A stretch of 64,000 nt of DNA from assembly GCF_020615385.1 (NCBI RefSeq), contig NZ_JAJAVB010000023.1:1-64000 (forward strand), given 5' to 3'. The notes below the pieces were generated by a model, which saw only the letters and a list, made by a program, of their open reading frames with translations, was not told where the DNA came from and searched no databases. The DNA is from Jiella soli (GTDB taxonomy: Bacteria > Pseudomonadota > Alphaproteobacteria > Rhizobiales > Rhizobiaceae). The first letter of the stretch is position 1. The number at the start of each line of letters is the position of its first letter. Positions 18,142 to 29,170 of the stretch are shown here, piece by piece. The position numbers were made by a program, and so were the translations under genes.

Positions 18142-18294
18142 GAGCGCATCTGGCTGCGCGGAGGCCATGTCGGCGAGCGGTCACCGCATCGCCGCTTTGC
18201 GCCGGAACTGGTAAGGTCGCCCCACGAGGGCGGAGGCGATCCTGAAGGCGGGAGACGGTCGCCGAGGGTGTCGCCGTGAAGAGGAAGCATCCGG

Positions 18295-18752
18295 ATGATC
18301 TTCTCCAGTCTCCTCACTGGGCTGCCGCAGGGCGCTCCGGTCGTGCTCGCAACCCCTCGCCTCGCCCGGCGGTCCCGGTTCATGAGCGAGGCCGCGTTGA
18401 AGGCGGTCTTCGCCGATCGCCAACTCACCGGGACATATTCCGACGGCAGCGCCTGGCGCGAAAGCTATTCCTCGACCGGTACCCTCCTCTACGAGGGACA
18501 GGAAGGCCGCCTCACCGGCCGCTGGGCGGCGGAGGCGGACGGCTTCTGCACAAGCTACGACGGCTCGAACGCCTCGAGTGGCTGTTTCCAGGTGATGCGG
18601 CACGGGGCCAACTGCTTCGACTTCTACGGGCTCGACGAAGCGAGCGGAAAGCCGACGACAGCGATCGGGGAGATCCGGGAGGGGCGGGGCTGGAGCGCCA
18701 GGCACATCTGGAGGGCAATCTCCCGACCTGCCCTGCGAACGTCGACGGCTGA
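18295..18752 (+). pseudogene. Frameshifted paralogue of the preceding exported protein
   Basis: The first 130 or so codons repeat the motifs of the gene at 17578 (TGTYSDGSAWRES, GRWAAEADGFCTSYD, SGCFQVMRHGANCFDFYG, RGWSAR). After GWSAR the reading frame departs, and the expected ending continues in another frame from 18705 as HLEGNLPTCPANVDG, stopping at 18752. This parallels SLSGKATTCPVG in the intact copy. One missing base near 18700-18704 explains it. Without that shift the original frame runs on to 18867, straight into a terminator hairpin, which also argues against it. The alternatives are real decay or a sequencing error. Confidence 0.7.
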
Positions 18753-18843
18753 ACTCTTCGACGACAGCCTGGGCCAGCGGGTCCCGTCAGCGCTTTGCGT
18801 TTTGGCACACGGCCAAGCATCGGCCGATCGACTGACTGCAACG

Positions 18844-18875
18844 AAAAAAGGACCGGCGTCGCGTTAGCCGGTCCT
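18844..18875 (-). terminator. Intrinsic terminator, distal of a tandem pair
   Basis: Read on the minus strand, a 9-bp stem (AGGACCGGC with GCCGGTCCT) is followed by a run of five or more T residues. It lies downstream of the 36-codon minus-strand gene at 18936-19046 and behind a first hairpin at 18889-18923. Confidence 0.75.
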
Positions 18876-18888
18876 GTAGGCGAAATAG

Positions 18889-18923
18889 AAAAGCCCGGCT
18901 TTCCATCACAGAAAGTCGGGCTT
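18889..18923 (-). terminator. Intrinsic terminator, proximal of a tandem pair
   Basis: A 13-bp stem with one G-T pair (AAGCCCGACTTTC with GAAAGCCGGGCTT on the minus strand) is followed by TTTT. It starts 13 bases after the stop of the small minus-strand gene at 18936-19046, supporting that gene as real and transcribed. Confidence 0.75.
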
Positions 18924-18935
18924 CGTCGTATGGCC

Positions 18936-19046
18936 TCAGACCCGGCGCGGAGCCGGAGCCGGACCACGACGCGGGCCGCTGTCGCGGCCGAGAAACTTCT
19001 TGGCGATCCAACCGACCACCAACGCCTTCAGGATGCTCCTGATCAT
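18936..19046 (-). CDS. 36-residue basic membrane-anchored microprotein
   Basis: The small open frame encodes MIRSILKALVVGWIAKKFL followed by an arginine- and proline-rich tail. A GAAGGAG ribosome site stands seven bases before the ATG at 19046, and two minus-strand terminators follow the stop. The N-terminal 20 residues form an amphipathic or short transmembrane helix. No family is recognised. It could be a small membrane protein or a leaderless regulatory peptide. The signals around it are better evidence than the sequence itself. Confidence 0.55.
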   Translation of the reverse strand: MIRSILKALVVGWIAKKFLGRDSGPRRGPAPAPRRV

Positions 19047-19259
19047 GCCAGTCTCCTTCGAGGTTTGTCCTGACCTCATAATGTCTGAACGCGCCATCGG
19101 GTTGCGTCCGCCGAAAGGCGCAGCGCTCGCCTCGCATTTCATGCCCGTCGCGGTTTCCGGTCGCCAAACGAACTTCTTGATTGTCCGATGCTCAATCGGA
19201 CCGCAATGGTACCGGACGGAACAGGAGGCGGAGCGGGCTCTACCGCCCGCCTGTCGCCC

Positions 19260-19619
19260 TCAGTCGCTCATCGAATTGACGGCGTCGTCCACCGTCGCAT
19301 CGGGGTTCTCGCTGCAATAGGTGGCGATCTCGTCGCCCATGGTCGCCATGCCGTCCGCTTCCATGTTTTCCACCGATCCGTCCGTTCCGGCCGTATCGCC
19401 GGAAGGCGAATCGGAAGCGCCGGCGGAGGCGTCGGCCGCATTGTTCATCGCGGCGAGGGCCTTTTGCCGGGCGTCGGCGCTGAGCTTCACATATTGCTGG
19501 CAGGTCGTCGGCCCGGCGGAACTGCCGGCGGCCGTGGCCGAGGTGTCCGACGACTGCGCGGCGGCGGTGGCGGTGAGGGCGGCCGAAGCGAGCGCGGCCG
19601 AGAGGAAAATCCGAAGCAT
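19260..19619 (-). CDS. Small exported HdeA/HdeB-like protein
   Basis: A 119-residue protein with a clear signal peptide ending at AAAQS (residues 1-22). The mature part has two cysteines that would form the single disulfide of the HdeA/HdeB fold: TTCQQYVKLSADARQKALA, and near the C-terminus IATYCSENPDATVDDAV. HdeA-type proteins are periplasmic acid-stress chaperones. The middle 45 residues are a low-complexity Ala/Ser/Asp/Gly stretch, unusual for the family. An AAGGAA ribosome site precedes the ATG. The family call is by motif only. Confidence 0.6.
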   Translation of the reverse strand: MLRIFLSAALASAALTATAAAQSSDTSATAAGSSAGPTTCQQYVKLSADARQKALAAMNNAADASAGASDSPSGDTAGTDGSVENMEADGMATMGDEIATYCSENPDATVDDAVNSMSD

Positions 19620-19974
19620 GGGTCAAATTCCTTGCTGGACGACCGCGTCATGCGGCGTTGGACGGAAGACCTAGCCGCGCAAGATGGTGGAGCAAGCACC
19701 ATCGCTGGCGCTCCTGCGCCGGGTTCGATGGGCGGCTAACCGATCGTCCGGCCGCACCTGGTCGCGCCTTCGGCGCCGAAGGCTGCTCCGGTCGCGCCCT
19801 CGGCGCTCAAGGCGACGTGATCGCACCGGCTCTCGCCGCAGCGCGTTCCGCCCTGGTGACACCGTCCCGCCGATGCCTATATCGGGACGACCACCCGCTT
19901 GCAGCGCGCGCCCCTCGCGCCCTGTTCCACGTCCCGGGCTTTGTCGCGGTGGCCCAAGCAGGAAAGCTCCGCAG
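19620..19974. other. 355-base gap with a short direct repeat
   Basis: No gene is supported here. A 25-base direct repeat with a 30-base period occurs at 19760-19784 and 19790-19814, about 84% identical, beginning GGTCGCGCC. The gap lies between the start of the HdeA-like gene (minus strand) and the ABC exporter operon (plus strand), so promoters for both are expected. I could not identify convincing -35/-10 pairs. Confidence 0.5.
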
Positions 19975-21842
19975 ATGTTCTCGATCTTCGAGAGGATGGT
20001 CCACGCGTTCCCGGAACGCGAACTGAAGGAGCCGCCGCGGGGTGGCCTGTTCGCGTTTATCTGGTTCTTCGCGCGCCCGGTCTGGCCGCTGCTCCTCGCC
20101 ATGGCGGTGTTGACGGCGTCGATCTCGGTGATCGAGGTCTCGCTCTTCTCCTTCCTGGGCAACATCGTCGACTGGTTTTCCGAAACCTCGCCCGAAACCC
20201 TCCTTGCCGAGCGCGGCTGGCAGCTGGCGCTGATGGGCGTGGTCGTCCTCGTCCTCCTGCCGGGGATCCAACTGATCGACGGGCTCGTCAACTTCCAGGG
20301 CATCTTCGGCAACTTCCCGATGCGCTTCCGCTATGTGATGCATCGCTGGCTGCTCGGCCATTCCCTGTCCTTCTTCCAGGACGAGTTCGCCGGCCGCGTC
20401 TCGCAGAAGCTGATGCAGACGGCGCTCGCCGTGCGCGAGACGGTTGTCAAGTCGATCGACGTCTTCCTCTATGTCGCGGTCTATTTCACCGGCGTGCTCG
20501 TTCTCGTCGCGACCGCCGACTGGAAGATGGCGCTGCCCTTCCTCGGCTGGCTGGCGCTCTACGGGGTGATGCTGTGGTATTTCATCCCGCGGCTCGACCG
20601 CATCTCCGAGCGACAGGCCGATGCCCGAGCCGAGATGACCGGCCGGGTCGTCGACGCCTATGCCAATGTCCAGACGGTCAAGCTCTTCGCCCATACGAGG
20701 CGCGAAGCGGATTACGCGCGTGCCTCGATGCGTGGCTTCCTCACCGCTGTCTACGGCCAGGGCCGGCTGGTGACGCTCTTCGTCGTCTGCCTGCAGACGC
20801 TGAACTCGCTTCTCCTCTTCGGCGTCGGCGCGACGGGCATCGGCCTGTGGACGCACGGGCTCGTCACCGTCGGCGCGATCGCCGCCTCGGTCGGCCTCGT
20901 CCTCAGGATCCACGGCATGTCGCAATGGATCATGTGGGAGGTGTCAGGCCTCTTCGAGAACATCGGCACGATCCGCGACGGCATGGCGACGCTGCAGATC
21001 CCGCATGCGGTAACCGACCGGCCGGATGCGGTGCCGCTCGCCGTGCCGAAGGGCGAGATCGCCTTCGAGCGCGTCACCTTCCACTATGGCAAGGGCGGCG
21101 GTGTCCTGCAGGACTTCGACCTCAAGATCCGGCCGGGCGAGAAGGTCGGGCTGGTCGGCCGCTCCGGCGCCGGAAAATCCACCATCCTCAACCTCCTCCT
21201 GCGCTTCCACGACGTGGAAAGCGGCCGCATCCTGATCGACGGGCAGGACATCGCGTCCGTCCAGCAGGAATCCCTCCGCGAGAAGATCGGCATGGTGACG
21301 CAGGACACCTCGCTGCTCCACCGTTCGATCCGCGAGAACGTCCTCTACGGCCGGCCGGACGCCAGCGAGGCGGATCTGGAGCGCGCCGTGAACCGGGCCG
21401 AAGCGGCTGAATTCATCGCCGACCTGCGCGACCGCGACGGGCGGGCGGGCCTCGACGCCGAGGTCGGCGAGCGCGGCGTCAAGCTCTCCGGCGGTCAGCG
21501 CCAGAGGATCGCAATCGCCCGCGTCATGCTGAAGGACGCGCCGATCCTGCTTCTCGACGAAGCGACCTCGGCGCTGGACTCCGAAGTCGAGGCGGCGATC
21601 GCGGAGAACCTTTACCGGCTGATGGAGGGCAAGACCGTCATTGCCGTCGCCCATCGCCTGTCCACCATCGCCGCGCTCGACCGGCTGATCGTGCTGGACA
21701 AGGGCCGCATCGTCGAGGAGGGCACCCATCGCCAACTCGTGGAGTCCGGCGGGCTCTACGCCCAGCTCTGGGCGCGCCAGGCAGGCGGCTTCCTGTTGTC
21801 GGGGGAGGGCGAGGATCGCCCGGACGCGCTGAGGGCGGCCGA

Positions 21843-21846
<4 letters not shown>
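19975..21846 (+). CDS. ABC exporter half-transporter, first subunit
   Basis: The 623 residues contain an N-terminal six-helix permease domain (about 30-330) followed by an ATPase domain. It carries Walker A (GRSGAGKST), signature LSGGQRQRIAIARVML, Walker B ILLLDEATSALD and an H-loop VAHRLST. This is a type IV (MsbA-like) exporter. It overlaps the next gene by ATGA, and the two encode similar but distinct half-transporters, so they most likely form a heterodimer in the inner membrane. The substrate is unknown. I start at the ATG at 19975; upstream frame extension has no family similarity. Confidence 0.9.
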
Positions 21847-23753
<1,907 letters not shown>

Positions 23754-23858
23754 GGGACAACTCAAGGTGTGGGTGTGTGATAACATCTATATCTATGCGC
23801 TAGCCCATGCACCCGCGCGGACGGGCGAGCGCGCCTGGGTGAAGGAGGAGGGAAAGAA

Positions 23859-24218
23859 ATGTTGGTCGACATGATGAGCGGCAAGGCGATCACGGAGGTC
23901 CCATTTGGAAAGGAATACCGGAAATGGATGGCTCGCCTGACACCTGCTGAGGTCGCGGCGATTAAAGCGGAACTCAATGCGAAGATTGACGGCACAGAGA
24001 TTCAGACCGCCGGTTGGATGCCCGGATCGGACTGGAGGCCGACACCGTTTCAGGCAATCTACGAAAAGGCCGCCCGTCAGAACTCTGACATCGCCGCTCG
24101 CTGCTTTGGATTGATGGTCTGGGAAATCTTCATGGAGCGCCCCGAGAAGTGGACGTCCGGGCGCTTCGAGAATAACGGGGAGCCGATTGGAAGTCGAACT
24201 TACTTCCAAGTTCCGTGA
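23859..24218 (+). CDS. Hypothetical protein in a low-GC islet
   Basis: A 119-residue soluble protein with no signal peptide or membrane helix. Recognisable traits are a lysine/glutamate-rich helix (LTPAEVAAIKAELNAKI) and aromatic-rich segments (GWMPGSDWRPTPFQAIYEKA). A strong ribosome site (GGAGGAGGGAAAG) precedes the ATG. GC content is visibly below that of the flanking genes, and the upstream gap is AT-rich, suggesting horizontal acquisition. No family is recognised. It sits next to toxin-antitoxin remnants, so a role in a defence or addiction islet is possible but unproven. Confidence 0.6.
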   Translation: MLVDMMSGKAITEVPFGKEYRKWMARLTPAEVAAIKAELNAKIDGTEIQTAGWMPGSDWRPTPFQAIYEKAARQNSDIAARCFGLMVWEIFMERPEKWTSGRFENNGEPIGSRTYFQVP

Positions 24219-24294
24219 ACCAGCTTGTTCCCTCGAGCGCTAAGCACACGCCCGTCCTCGTGGCCATAGCCGGTGAACGTGCTTCGATCCTTTT

Positions 24295-24628
24295 CTTGAA
24301 ATTCTTCTGCGTCTGGTCGCGGAGCGGGAGGCGAAGCTGGATGAGTTGCGCCGGAAGCTGGACGCCTCCGGTCGAGGCCGGTGGTGACGCCAGCGAAGCT
24401 GGCATCGATCCTTCCCTCGAGAGACAAGCGGCGGAATCGGACCATCAGGCTGCACTCTCGGAGAGAAGAGTTGGAGTAACGGGCGATCAAAACGACGCGT
24501 CGGCACTGAGGGACGACATCGCCGCGGGTCTCGCCGATCTCGCTGTAGGGCGCGTGCGGAGCTTCGACGCGGAAGGCATCATCGCGCGGGGGAAAAAGCG
24601 ATTAGCCGTCCGCTCGCCCTCCGCCTGA
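24295..24628 (+). pseudogene. Decayed ParD-like antitoxin segments
   Basis: Two pieces in different frames look like ParD antitoxin C-terminal regions. From 24295 one frame reads LLRLVAEREAKLDELRRKLD and stops at 24387. The neighbouring frame continues VEAGGDASEAGIDPSLERQA, then ALRDDIAAGLADLAVGRV and FDAEGIIARGKKRLAVRSP, ending at 24628 just inside the ParE-like frame. The N-terminal DNA-binding part of a ParD protein is not identifiable. I read this as two merged, degenerate antitoxin genes. Confidence 0.55.
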
Positions 24629-24929
24629 CCGAGAAGGCGGAAGCCGATCTTGCCGCCATCTGGGCCTATGTGGCCGGCAATGCCTCGGAAGCTGTTGCGA
24701 ACCAGCTCGTACGCCGGATCGAGCTCGCATGCCGGCCGCTTTGCGAATTCCCGCAGCTGAGTGCCATGCGCGAGACATTCGCTCCGGCCTACGCGTGACG
24801 TTCGAAGGCCAATACGCCGTTTACTACGTGCACGATGATCGCCAGGTGGTGATCGTGCGGGTGCTTCACGGTGCGCGCGATGCGGCCGCTGTCGCGCAAC
24901 AGGGTGGATTCTCCGGTTCCGGTATCTGA
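24601..24929 (+). pseudogene. parE: ParE-like toxin broken by a frameshift and lacking a normal start
   Basis: Reading from 24601 gives SRPLALRLTEKAEADLAAIW, then VANQLVRRIELACRPLCEFP and MRETFAP, a typical RelE/ParE start. The frame then stops at 24798, while the expected C-terminus continues in another frame (LRVTFEGQYAVYYV, VIVRVLHGARDAAAV) to 24929. Loss of one G near 24784-24788 explains the break. The codon in the usual start position is ATT rather than ATG. It follows ParD-like antitoxin remnants, so the module appears dead. Confidence 0.7.
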
Positions 24930-25236
24930 CGACCGAGCAAACCAGATAGGATCACCAACATCTTCCACCATGGCCGGCATTCCGGCAGGTTCCTGTTGGG
25001 ACCTGTCGGCTCGGCCGCTCGGCAGAACGGCGAACATTGATTTTCCCTCCCCCGCCGCAGCGACACGTTGCCATCCGTCTTTCGTCGGCTCTGGACAAGC
25101 GGAGAGTTTCGCGCATAGAACGCCTCCAAAGATGCTGGGGGGGCAAAGACGCGAATCTTGACGGGTCTCCCCCGCCACATGGATCGGGCGCGGGGGCGAC
25201 CGATCCCAGGGGATCAGTCAAGGAGTTCCAGCCGCC
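24930..25236. other. Intergenic region upstream of petABC
   Basis: About 307 bases contain no supported gene. They separate the decayed ParDE module from the cytochrome bc1 operon and should hold the petA promoter. An AAGGAG site stands ten bases before the petA GTG. I could not pick out a confident promoter. Confidence 0.5.
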
Positions 25237-25797
25237 GTGAGCGTCCAAGACACTGCCGAACCGTCCCGCCGGGATTTTCTCTACATCGCCACGGGCGCCG
25301 TGGGCGCCGTGGGCGCGGTGACGCTCGCCTGGCCGTTCATCGACCAGATGAACCCGGACGCCGCGACGCTGGCGCTCGCCGCGATCGACGTCGACGTCAG
25401 CCAGATCGCCGTCGGCCAGTCGATCGTCGCCAAATGGCGCGGCAAGCCTGTGGAGATCCGCCAGCGAACCGAAGCCGAGGTCCTTGCCGCCAAGGACGCC
25501 TCGCTCGACGAGTTGAAGGATCCGATCGCCCGCAACGCCAACCTGCCGGGCGATGCTCCCGCCATCGACGCCAATCGCGCGGCGCCGGACAGGGAGCAGT
25601 GGCTGGTCATGGTGCAGGTCTGCACGCATCTCGGCTGCATCCCGCTCGGCCAGTCCGGCGCCTATGACGGCTGGTTCTGCCCCTGCCACGGCTCGGTCTA
25701 CGACACCGCCGGCCGGATCCGCTCCGGCCCGGCGCCGGAAAACATGGCGATTCCGCCGTTCGAGTTCACGTCCGACACCACCGTGCGCATCGGCTGA
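25237..25797 (+). CDS. petA: Ubiquinol-cytochrome c reductase Rieske iron-sulfur subunit
   Basis: The 186-residue Rieske protein of the bc1 complex. The N-terminus carries a Tat-type signal anchor ([19 protein letters not shown]). The 2Fe-2S cluster ligands are in [10 protein letters not shown] and CPCHGSVYD (residues about 127-155). It accepts electrons from ubiquinol on the periplasmic side of the inner membrane. The start codon is GTG behind AAGGAG. It is the first gene of petABC, followed by petB after 19 bases. Confidence 0.95.
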   Translation: MSVQDTAEPSRRDFLYIATGAVGAVGAVTLAWPFIDQMNPDAATLALAAIDVDVSQIAVGQSIVAKWRGKPVEIRQRTEAEVLAAKDASLDELKDPIARNANLPGDAPAIDANRAAPDREQWLVMVQVCTHLGCIPLGQSGAYDGWFCPCHGSVYDTAGRIRSGPAPENMAIPPFEFTSDTTVRIG

Positions 25798-25816
25798 CAA
25801 GGGAAACCAGACGATC

Positions 25817-27112
25817 ATGAGCAGCCACTCCTCCTACGTGCCCTCGGGCGGCTTCATGCGCTGGCTGGACGCGCGGCTGCCGCTGCCGCGGCTCGTCTAC
25901 GATTCCTTCGTCGCCTATCCGACGCCGCGCAATCTCAACTACGCCTACACGTTCGGCGGGATCCTCGGGCTCTTCCTCGTCGCCCAGATCCTCACCGGCG
26001 TCGTCCTCGCCATGCACTATGCGGCGTCCTCGGCCATCGCGTTCACCTCCGTCGAGAAGATCATGCGCGACGTGAACTGGGGCTGGCTCTTGCGCTACAT
26101 GCACGCCAACGGCGCCTCCTTCTTCTTCGTCGCCGTCTACATCCACATCTTCCGCGGCCTCTATTACGGCTCCTACAAGGCACCGCGCGAGGTGCTGTGG
26201 ATCCTCGGCGTGATCATCTTCCTCCTGATGATGGCGACCGCCTTCATGGGCTACGTCCTGCCCTGGGGCCAGATGTCCTTCTGGGGTGCGACGGTGATCA
26301 CCAACTTCTTCACCGCCTTTCCGCTGATCGGCGACCCGATCCACGCGCTGCTCCTCGGCGGCTTCTCGGTCGACAACGCGACGCTCAACCGCTTCTTTTC
26401 GCTGCATTATCTCCTGCCGTTCATGATCGCCGGCGTGGTGATCCTGCACGTGTGGGCGCTGCACGTCACCGGCCAGACCAATCCGACCGGCGTCGAGGTG
26501 AAGTCGTCCAAGGACACCGTGCCGTTCACGCCGCACGCGACCGTCAAGGACGGCTTCGCCATGGTCGTGTTCCTGGCGGTCTTTGCCTATTTCGTCTTCT
26601 ACCTGCCGAACTATCTCGGCCATCCCGACAATTACATCGAGGCGAACTCGCTGAAGACGCCGTCGCACATCGTGCCGGAATGGTACTTCCTGCCGTTCTA
26701 CGCCATGCTGCGCGCCATCACCTTCAACATCGGTCCGATCGACTCCAAGCTCGGCGGCGTCCTGGTGATGTTCGGCTCGATCATCGTCCTGTTCTTCGTC
26801 TCCTGGCTCGACACCTCGCGGGTGAAGTCGACGGCCTACCGGCCGATCTACAAGATCTTCTTCTGGATCCTGGTCGCCGACTGCATCTTCCTCGGCTGGC
26901 TCGGCTCGAAGCCGGCAGAGGGGATCTACCCGGCCTTGGCGCTGGCCGGCACGATCTACTATTTCGGCCACTTCCTGATCGTGCTGCCGGTGCTCGGCCT
27001 TCTCGAGACGCCGAAGCGGTTGCCGGGCTCGATCGCCGAGGCGGTGCTCGCCAAGAACGGGGGCTCCGGCACGCCGGTGGGCGCCACCGCTTCGCCCGAG
27101 ACCAAAGGCTGA
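25817..27112 (+). CDS. petB: Cytochrome b subunit of the bc1 complex
   Basis: A 431-residue membrane protein with eight or more hydrophobic helices. It contains the family landmarks [27 protein letters not shown], heme-ligand histidine regions ([16 protein letters not shown] region with [10 protein letters not shown]) and the quinol-site [10 protein letters not shown]. It is the full-length form (b6 and subunit IV fused), as expected for proteobacteria. It starts at the ATG at 25817, 31 bases before petC at the other end, in one operon. Confidence 0.96.
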   Translation: MSSHSSYVPSGGFMRWLDARLPLPRLVYDSFVAYPTPRNLNYAYTFGGILGLFLVAQILTGVVLAMHYAASSAIAFTSVEKIMRDVNWGWLLRYMHANGASFFFVAVYIHIFRGLYYGSYKAPREVLWILGVIIFLLMMATAFMGYVLPWGQMSFWGATVITNFFTAFPLIGDPIHALLLGGFSVDNATLNRFFSLHYLLPFMIAGVVILHVWALHVTGQTNPTGVEVKSSKDTVPFTPHATVKDGFAMVVFLAVFAYFVFYLPNYLGHPDNYIEANSLKTPSHIVPEWYFLPFYAMLRAITFNIGPIDSKLGGVLVMFGSIIVLFFVSWLDTSRVKSTAYRPIYKIFFWILVADCIFLGWLGSKPAEGIYPALALAGTIYYFGHFLIVLPVLGLLETPKRLPGSIAEAVLAKNGGSGTPVGATASPETKG

Positions 27113-27142
27113 CCGCAAGACGGCTTCGGAGAGAGACGCAAG

Positions 27143-28075
27143 ATGAAAAGACTTCTGTCAGCCCTTCTGGCCGCCGGCATGCTGCTCGCGCCGGTCGCTC
27201 TTGCCCATGCGCAGGACGGTCAGGGCCCGACCGAGAATTCCGCGGCCGACGAGGCCGCGGCCACTGGCGGCGCGCCGTCCGAACACGCGGCCGAAGCGGG
27301 CGCGGCGCATACGCCGCACTACCCGATGCGGGAGCCGGAAATGCTCTCGTGGAGCTTCGCGGGTCCCTTCGGGCATTGGGACATCGGCCAGTTGCAGCGC
27401 GGGCTCAACGTCTACAAGAACGTCTGTGCGGCCTGCCATTCGCTCAATCTGGTCGCCTTCCGCAATCTCGAGGCGCTCGGCTACAGCGACGCCCAGGTGA
27501 AGGCATTCGCGGCGGAATATACCGTGCAGGACGGGCCGAACGGCGACGGCGACATGTTCGACCGGCCGGGCATTCCGTCGGACTACTTCCCGTCGCCCTT
27601 CGCCAATCCGGAAGCCGCCGCGGCCGCCAATGGCGGCGCCGCGCCGCCGGATCTGTCGCTCATTGCCAAGGCGCGGGCCGTCGAGCGCGGCTTCCCGAAC
27701 TTCGTGTTCGACATCTTCACCCAGTATCAGGAAGCCGGGCCCGACTATATCCACGGTCTTCTGACCGGCTATGACGCGGAACCGCCGGCCGATATCACGG
27801 TCGCCGACGGCACGTATTACAACCCGAATTTCATCTCCGGTCCGGCGCTGAAGATGCCGCCGCCGCTGTCCGACGGCGTCGTCACCTATCCGGACGGCGC
27901 GCCGGAGACGATCGACCAGTATTCGCGGGACGTTTCCGCCTTCCTGATGTGGGCCGCTGAGCCGCATCTCGTCGAGCGCAAGGCGACCGGCTTCGTGACG
28001 ATGATCTTCCTGATCGTCTTTGCCGGCATGCTCTATGTGGTGAAGAAGCGGGTCTGGGCGGGTACGCCGCACTGA
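27143..28075 (+). CDS. petC: Cytochrome c1 of the bc1 complex
   Basis: The 310-residue cytochrome c1 has a signal peptide (residues 1-24, ending AHAQD). After an alanine/glutamate-rich linker comes the heme motif CAACHSLNLVAF near residue 93, the distal methionine region with ALKMPPPLSDG, and a C-terminal membrane anchor (VTMIFLIVFAGMLYVVKKR). It transfers electrons from the Rieske protein to soluble cytochrome c. A strong terminator with a UUCG loop lies 33 bases after its stop, closing petABC. Confidence 0.96.
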   Translation: MKRLLSALLAAGMLLAPVALAHAQDGQGPTENSAADEAAATGGAPSEHAAEAGAAHTPHYPMREPEMLSWSFAGPFGHWDIGQLQRGLNVYKNVCAACHSLNLVAFRNLEALGYSDAQVKAFAAEYTVQDGPNGDGDMFDRPGIPSDYFPSPFANPEAAAAANGGAAPPDLSLIAKARAVERGFPNFVFDIFTQYQEAGPDYIHGLLTGYDAEPPADITVADGTYYNPNFISGPALKMPPPLSDGVVTYPDGAPETIDQYSRDVSAFLMWAAEPHLVERKATGFVTMIFLIVFAGMLYVVKKRVWAGTPH

Positions 28076-28107
28076 CCTTGCGCCGCTCGCCGGTCCGGTC
28101 TGAGGGG

Positions 28108-28130
28108 AAGGGGGCTTCGGCTCCCTTTTT
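28108..28130 (+). terminator. Intrinsic terminator of petABC
   Basis: An 8-bp stem with one G-T pair (AAGGGGGC with GCTCCCTT) closes a TTCG tetraloop and runs into TTTTT. It lies directly downstream of petC on the same strand. Confidence 0.88.
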
Positions 28131-28198
28131 CCATGCGCGTTCGCTCGCGGCCGGATAGACTTCGGTGCGGCCGTCACGGGCTGAAGGAGACAGGAACC

Positions 28199-28519
28199 AT
28201 GTATATCGCGATGAATCGCTTCAAGGTGCTGCCCGGCGCCGAGGAGGAGTTCGAGACGCTCTGGCTGAACCGGGATTCGAAGTTGCGCGAGGTCGCGGGC
28301 TTTGTCGAATTCCACATGCTGCGCGGGCCGAAGAACGAGGACCATACGCTCTATTCGTCCCACACAGTCTGGGAGAGCTATGCCGCCTTCGAGGGCTGGA
28401 CCAAGTCGGAAGCCTTCCGCGCAGCCCATGGCGGTGCCGGCTCCACGCGGCCGCTCTATCAGGGCCATCCGAACTTCGAGGGCTTCGAGGTCATCCAGAC
28501 GATCGGCCGGGACGCCTGA
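28199..28519 (+). CDS. Antibiotic biosynthesis monooxygenase-fold protein (heme-degrading monooxygenase-like)
   Basis: A 106-residue ABM/dimeric alpha-beta-barrel protein. [19 protein letters not shown], then FHMLRGP and [16 protein letters not shown] are typical of HmoA/IsdG relatives, which degrade heme or act as small monooxygenases. A GAAGGAGA site seven bases before the ATG fixes the start. It is followed two bases later by apt, so they are co-transcribed. An active-site asparagine (N7, in IAMNRF) and a tryptophan (WESY) are consistent with heme degradation, but substrate is not proven. Confidence 0.75.
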   Translation: MYIAMNRFKVLPGAEEEFETLWLNRDSKLREVAGFVEFHMLRGPKNEDHTLYSSHTVWESYAAFEGWTKSEAFRAAHGGAGSTRPLYQGHPNFEGFEVIQTIGRDA

Positions 28520-28521
28520 CC

Positions 28522-29085
28522 ATGGCATCGGCCATCGAGACGAACGAAGAAGCCGCGGTGGACTTCGCCGCGGCGATCCGCACCATCCCGGACTATCCCA
28601 AGCCGGGGATCCTGTTCCGCGACATCACCACCCTTCTCGCCGAGCCTGCGACGTTCCGGGCGGCGGTGGACGCGCTGGTCTCCCCCTACAAGGCGATGGG
28701 GGTCGATCTCGTCGCCGGCATCGAGGCGCGCGGCTTCATCCTCGGCGGGGCGCAGGCGCATCAGCTCTCCTGCGGCTTTGTGCCCATCCGCAAGAAGGGC
28801 AAGCTGCCGCACGACACCGTCCGGATCGCCTACAGCCTGGAATACGGCATCGACGAGATGGAGATGCACCGGGACGCGGTGAAGCCGGGCGACCGGGTGC
28901 TCCTCACCGACGACCTCATCGCGACGGGCGGGACGGCCGAAGGCGCCGTCAAGCTCCTGCGCGAGCTCGGCGCTGAGATCGTCGGCGCGTCCTTCGTCAT
29001 CGACCTGCCGGATCTCGGCGGCCGCAAGCGGCTGGAGGCTCTCGGCGTCGAGGTGAAGACGCTGGTCGCCTTCCCCGGCCATTGA
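28522..29085 (+). CDS. apt: Adenine phosphoribosyltransferase
   Basis: The 187-residue purine salvage enzyme converts adenine and PRPP to AMP. It shows [18 protein letters not shown] at residues 23-40, [22 protein letters not shown] and the PRPP-binding loop [14 protein letters not shown]. Length and order match the family. It starts two bases after the monooxygenase-fold gene. No obvious terminator follows. Confidence 0.95.
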   Translation: MASAIETNEEAAVDFAAAIRTIPDYPKPGILFRDITTLLAEPATFRAAVDALVSPYKAMGVDLVAGIEARGFILGGAQAHQLSCGFVPIRKKGKLPHDTVRIAYSLEYGIDEMEMHRDAVKPGDRVLLTDDLIATGGTAEGAVKLLRELGAEIVGASFVIDLPDLGGRKRLEALGVEVKTLVAFPGH

Positions 29086-29170
29086 CGAGAGCGGCAGGCG
29101 GCTCTTCATAAGTCGATCGGACGACGTCCCGCTTCGGGCGGGGTATCGTCAGGCGAACGTGGAGAACCCG

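Noticed and set aside
24931..25236. Coding region upstream of petA (short frames on both strands)
   Set aside because: No frame has a ribosome site or a family-like sequence.
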